Shown: positions 60,591 through 64,000 of the stretch, piece by piece
How the letters are laid out: each line of letters starts with the position of its first letter
Position numbering within the stretch: the stretch's first letter is position 1
Source: Clostridiaceae bacterium
GTDB taxonomy: Bacteria > Bacillota > Clostridia > Oscillospirales > QAMX01
Reading direction: 5' to 3'
Assembly (NCBI GenBank): GCA_018384365.1
Contig: JAHAYX010000054.1
Coordinates: 83,316-147,315 of the forward strand
Length of the DNA stretch: 64,000 bases
Position numbers and translations under genes: made by a program
Notes under the pieces: model-generated
The model's database searches: none
What the model saw: only the letters and a program-made list of their open reading frames with translations
Told to the model about the DNA's origin: nothing

Positions 60591-60637
60591 AGAACTGTGA
60601 TAAAATACAGAAAAACTTATCTTGGGAGCCGCACGCG

Positions 60638-61306
60638 ATGTATCAGGATCTTATCAGCAAGTGTATTTTGTTTTCCGATCTTTCCCGGGAAGATCTTGCC
60701 TATGCACTGCACTTTTTTTCCGCCACGGAAAAAATCTATGAAAAGGGAGATTTCCTCAACCGGGTGACAGCCCCTTTGGAGTATTTCGGGCTGGTGCTGT
60801 CCGGTACCATTCAGGTTTATATGGATGATATCGACGGGAATCACATGATTATGGCAAACGTTGGGGAAGGGGATACGTTTGGCGAATCGCTGTGCTTTCT
60901 TCACCGTGATGCCCCCGTTTATATTTGCAGCGTGACGGATTCCGTGGTGCTTTGGATGAATACGGACCGGATCAAGCATCCGGACGCGTCATTCGATTAC
61001 CGCGACATCCTGCTGGCAAACCGCTTCACGGCAATGCTGGCCAGCCGCACGCTTGCCATGAACGACCGGATTCAGATCCTGTCCAAAATATCCATCCGGG
61101 ATAAGCTGATCACCTTTTTTTCGCAGTACAGCAATCAATATGGAAAGCAGGAATTCACGATCCCCTTTGACCGCAGTGACATGGCAACCTATCTTGGCGT
61201 GAACCGCAGTGCCCTATCGCGAGAGCTTGGGAAGATGCGGGACGAGGGAATTATCGATTTTCACAAAAATACCTTCCTGATCAAGAATATTTTTCCCATC
61301 AAATGA
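60638..61306 (+). CDS. Crp/Fnr family transcriptional regulator
   Basis: N-terminal cNMP-binding fold (GLVLSGTIQVYMDDIDGNHMIMANVGEGDTFGES), C-terminal HTH (SDMATYLGVNRSALSRELGKMRDEGII). Confidence 0.95.
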   Translation: MYQDLISKCILFSDLSREDLAYALHFFSATEKIYEKGDFLNRVTAPLEYFGLVLSGTIQVYMDDIDGNHMIMANVGEGDTFGESLCFLHRDAPVYICSVTDSVVLWMNTDRIKHPDASFDYRDILLANRFTAMLASRTLAMNDRIQILSKISIRDKLITFFSQYSNQYGKQEFTIPFDRSDMATYLGVNRSALSRELGKMRDEGIIDFHKNTFLIKNIFPIK

Positions 61307-61316
61307 CGTCTTTATC

Positions 61317-61359
61317 CGTTGCTTATGCAACGCAATGTCCCGGCGGTATGCTGTATAAT
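61317..61359 (+). promoter_or_regulatory. Candidate Crp/Fnr-type operator and promoter of the ABC importer operon
   Basis: CGTTGC-ttat-GCAACG (61317-61332); TATAAT at 61354-61359 puts the palindrome centre at -41.5. Confidence 0.65.
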
Positions 61360-61385
61360 ACCACCAGTGAGACGAAAGGAGTCGA

Positions 61386-62366
61386 ATGAACATGAAAAAA
61401 GCAATTTCACTGATATTGGCGCTGGCGCTCATCGTTATGGCATTTGCCGGATGTGCTGCCCAGCCGAAGGAAGAGGATGTCACCATCCGCATCGGCGGCC
61501 TGAAGGGCCCGACCTCCATGGGCCTTGTCAAGGTTATGGAAGATAACGAAAATGGCGCCGCTGCCAACGATTATGCGTTTACCATTGCGGGAAGTGCGGA
61601 CGAAGTCACACCGAAGCTCATCCAGGGTGAACTGGATATCGCGGCTGTGCCTGCAAACCTGGCTTCCGTGCTCTATAACAATACCGATGGCGCCGTTCAG
61701 CTGCTGGCTGTTAACACGCTGGGCGTGATTTACATCGTGGAAAAGGGCGAAACGATCCAGTCCGTTGCGGATCTCGCCGGCAAGACCATTTATGCGACCG
61801 GTAAGGGCTCCACGCCGGAGTATGCACTCCGCTATATCCTTGCGGAAAACGGCATTGACCCGGACCAGGACGTTACCATTGAGTGGAAGAGCGAGCCGAC
61901 GGAGGTTGTTTCCACCCTTGCGGCGACTGATGGCGGCGTGGCCATGCTGCCGCAGCCGTTTGTCACGGTGGCACAGGGTACGGTTGAGGGCCTGCGCATC
62001 GCCGTCGACCTGACGCAGGCATGGGATGCTCTGGAGAACGGCAGCATGCTGATCACCGGCGTTCTGCTGGTGCGCCGTGACTTTGCGGAGCAGCATCCGC
62101 AGGCGATTGAAAACTTCCTGAAGGAATATGAAGCCTCGACCAAGTATGTAAACGAGAATAATGCCGACGCAGCGCAGCTGATTGAAAAGTTTGACATCGT
62201 CAAGGCTGCTGTTGCAGAAAAGGCTCTGCCGTATTGCAACATTACGTACATCGCCGGCGCTGATATGAAGGCCCCGATGGATGGCTATCTCAAGGTGCTG
62301 TTTGATCAGAATCCTGCGTCCGTGGGCGGAACGCTGCCGGACAGTGATTTCTACTATGAGGGATAA
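61386..62366 (+). CDS. ABC transporter substrate-binding lipoprotein (SsuA/NrtA/THI5-like fold)
   Basis: Lipobox VMAFAGCAAQ; IRIGGLKGPTSMGLVKVME..., LIQGELDIAAVPANLASVLYN. Confidence 0.9.
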   Translation: MNMKKAISLILALALIVMAFAGCAAQPKEEDVTIRIGGLKGPTSMGLVKVMEDNENGAAANDYAFTIAGSADEVTPKLIQGELDIAAVPANLASVLYNNTDGAVQLLAVNTLGVIYIVEKGETIQSVADLAGKTIYATGKGSTPEYALRYILAENGIDPDQDVTIEWKSEPTEVVSTLAATDGGVAMLPQPFVTVAQGTVEGLRIAVDLTQAWDALENGSMLITGVLLVRRDFAEQHPQAIENFLKEYEASTKYVNENNADAAQLIEKFDIVKAAVAEKALPYCNITYIAGADMKAPMDGYLKVLFDQNPASVGGTLPDSDFYYEG

Positions 62367-63108
62367 GAAAAAACTGCAAAAATTCGCCGCTGTTTTGCTG
62401 ACGCTTGCCATCTGGCAGGCGGCAGCAATGGCGTTGGATCAAAAGTTATTGCTGGCCTCGCCTCTCTCCGTACTGGCGAGGCTTGCGAGCATTTGGCAGG
62501 AACCTGCTTTTTTCTCCTCCGTCTGGTTCAGCTTTATCCGGATTGTCGGTGGTTTTGGTCTGGCGCTTGTGCTGGGCGTGCTGCTGGCAATCCTGGCCGG
62601 AAAATTCCCCGTGCTCGAAACCTTTTTCTGGCCGGTCTTTACGGCGATCAAGTCGGTACCGGTTGCATCGTTTATCATCATCAGCCTGATCTGGCTCACG
62701 TCCTCGGAACTCTCGATCTTTATTTCCTTCCTGATGGTCCTTCCGATTGTTTACACGAACGTGCTGGAGGGAATCCGCAGCACAGACCGGAAAATGACGG
62801 AGATGGCGGATGTGTTCCATATTCCGTGGAACCGGCGATTGATGTATATCTGGCTGCCGCAAATCCGTCCCTATCTGATTTCGGCGTGCAGTATGTCCCT
62901 GGGACTCTCTTGGAAGGCGGGCATTGCTGCGGAGATCATCGGCATCCCGGACGGTTCGATCGGTGAAATGCTTTACAATGCCAAGGCCTATTTGAACACC
63001 GTGGACCTCTTTGCCTGGACGGTGATCATCGTGGCAATCAGTGTTGCATTTGAAAAGCTCTTCCTGGCGCTGCTGCGCTATGGTTTCCGAAAGCTGGTGC
63101 GGGTATGA
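62356..63108 (+). CDS. ABC transporter permease (SsuC/TauC-like)
   Basis: Six-TM MetI-like; EAA-type loop EMADVFHIPWNRRLMYIWLPQIRPYLISACSMSLGLSWKAGIAAEIIG. Confidence 0.93.
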   Translation: MRDKKKLQKFAAVLLTLAIWQAAAMALDQKLLLASPLSVLARLASIWQEPAFFSSVWFSFIRIVGGFGLALVLGVLLAILAGKFPVLETFFWPVFTAIKSVPVASFIIISLIWLTSSELSIFISFLMVLPIVYTNVLEGIRSTDRKMTEMADVFHIPWNRRLMYIWLPQIRPYLISACSMSLGLSWKAGIAAEIIGIPDGSIGEMLYNAKAYLNTVDLFAWTVIIVAISVAFEKLFLALLRYGFRKLVRV

Positions 63109-63689
63109 AAGATGTACTTGTGCAGGGACTTTATAAAAATTTCGGCGAGAAACAGGTGCTTGCGGATTTTTCGGCAGTGTTTCCGGCGGGACGCGTCACC
63201 TGCGTGATGGGACCGTCCGGCTGCGGCAAAACGACGCTTTTGAATATTCTGCTGGGTCTGGAGCGCGCCGATCAGGGGACGATTGAGAATCTACCGCCGC
63301 GTATTTCCGCCGTTTTTCAGGAAGAGCGGCTTTGCGAGGACTTTTCAGCCGTAACAAACGTGCGTCTTGTGACCGGGAAAGTTCTGCGTGACGAGGAAAT
63401 TGTCGAATGTTTGGAGGCGTTTGGCCTTGCAGGCAGTACGCATGTGCCTGTGCGGGAGCTTTCCGGCGGCATGAAGCGGCGTGTAGCAATTGCACGCGCA
63501 GTATTGGCGGAGGGCGAACTCCTGATTCTGGACGAACCATTTAAGGGTCTGGACGAAACGACACGGAAAACTGTCGCCGCTGAGGTGAAACGGCGTATCC
63601 AGGGCCGTACGGTGATTATGGTGACGCATGACGCCGATGAAGCGCTGTTGATGGACGCTGAAGTATTGGAAATGAGGACTTTGGTATGA
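63105..63689 (+). CDS. ABC transporter ATP-binding protein (SsuB/TauB-like)
   Basis: [61 protein letters not shown] overlap. Confidence 0.95.
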   Translation: MKDVLVQGLYKNFGEKQVLADFSAVFPAGRVTCVMGPSGCGKTTLLNILLGLERADQGTIENLPPRISAVFQEERLCEDFSAVTNVRLVTGKVLRDEEIVECLEAFGLAGSTHVPVRELSGGMKRRVAIARAVLAEGELLILDEPFKGLDETTRKTVAAEVKRRIQGRTVIMVTHDADEALLMDAEVLEMRTLV

Positions 63690-64000
63690 AAATTACGACA
63701 AAACAGGAAATTTTAGAGCTGCTTGCCCTGCCGTATGCGGAATTTCAACAGACGGTGATTCCGGCGGCGAAGCAGACGTATATCGAGCGGCGCGGAAATG
63801 AACTTGTCTCAAGCGCCATGCTCGGCTTTTCAAATATCTGCAAAAACCGCTGCCTTTATTGCGGGATGCGCGCCGGAAGTTCCGTGGAGCGTTATCGCAT
63901 TGCAGCGGACGACGTCATTGCAGCCGCACGCACAGCAAAGGAAATGGGCTTCCGTCGGATGTTCGTGATCAGCGGCGAAGACCCCAAGTATGGCTATGAA
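63686..64000 (+). CDS. HydE-like radical SAM protein (N-terminal part, truncated by window end)
   Basis: LGFSNICKNRCLYCGMRAGSSVERYRIAADDVIAAARTAKEMGFRRMFVISGEDPKYGYE: radical SAM CxxxCxxC plus HydE/BioB-like SGEDP motif. Confidence 0.8.
   Translation, partial: MKITTKQEILELLALPYAEFQQTVIPAAKQTYIERRGNELVSSAMLGFSNICKNRCLYCGMRAGSSVERYRIAADDVIAAARTAKEMGFRRMFVISGEDPKYGYE

Noticed and set aside
58696-60600. 634-aa plus-strand ORF opposite the flavodiiron fusion
   Set aside because: Antisense shadow of a protein with all catalytic motifs; no RBS-supported start or family resemblance.

Overview
The window is 64 kb of chromosome-like sequence from a probable Firmicute (Clostridia-like) genome. It is densely coding, mostly on the + strand, with no rRNA, tRNA, CRISPR array or transposase that I could recognise. 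Core blocks are: uvrB-uvrA; rplU-prp-rpmA-(DUF2087)-obgE; tadA-hprK-murB-whiA-dnaE; asp23-nusB-Kae1 paralog-xseA-xseB-ispA; leuA-cimA; and asnS. Accessory loci include: an orphan metal-binding lipoprotein with a Fur-family-like operator; a split chromate transporter pair; an ABC/FtsX exporter with a very long coiled-coil insertion; a Cu/Zn superoxide dismutase; a Na+/alanine(glycine) symporter behind a tandem glycine riboswitch; a GH10 xylanase locus; a response regulator/sensor kinase/HtrA cluster; and an O2/NO-defence block (flavodiiron-flavin reductase-rubredoxin fusion, a stand-alone rubredoxin and a Crp/Fnr regulator). The window ends in an ABC importer operon that runs into a HydE-like radical SAM gene. 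The best second-look items are: (1) a repeated GTTGC-N4-GCAAC palindrome on both sides of the Crp/Fnr gene, placed at about -41 of two predicted promoters; (2) the ABC importer/HydE-like operon; (3) a Cys-containing 21-aa leader ORF embedded in mutually exclusive hairpins upstream of a GNAT acetyltransferase; (4) an orphan multi-branched RNA candidate after cimA; and (5) several long palindromes not explained as terminators. All family calls come from reading the translated sequence by eye. No database search was run.
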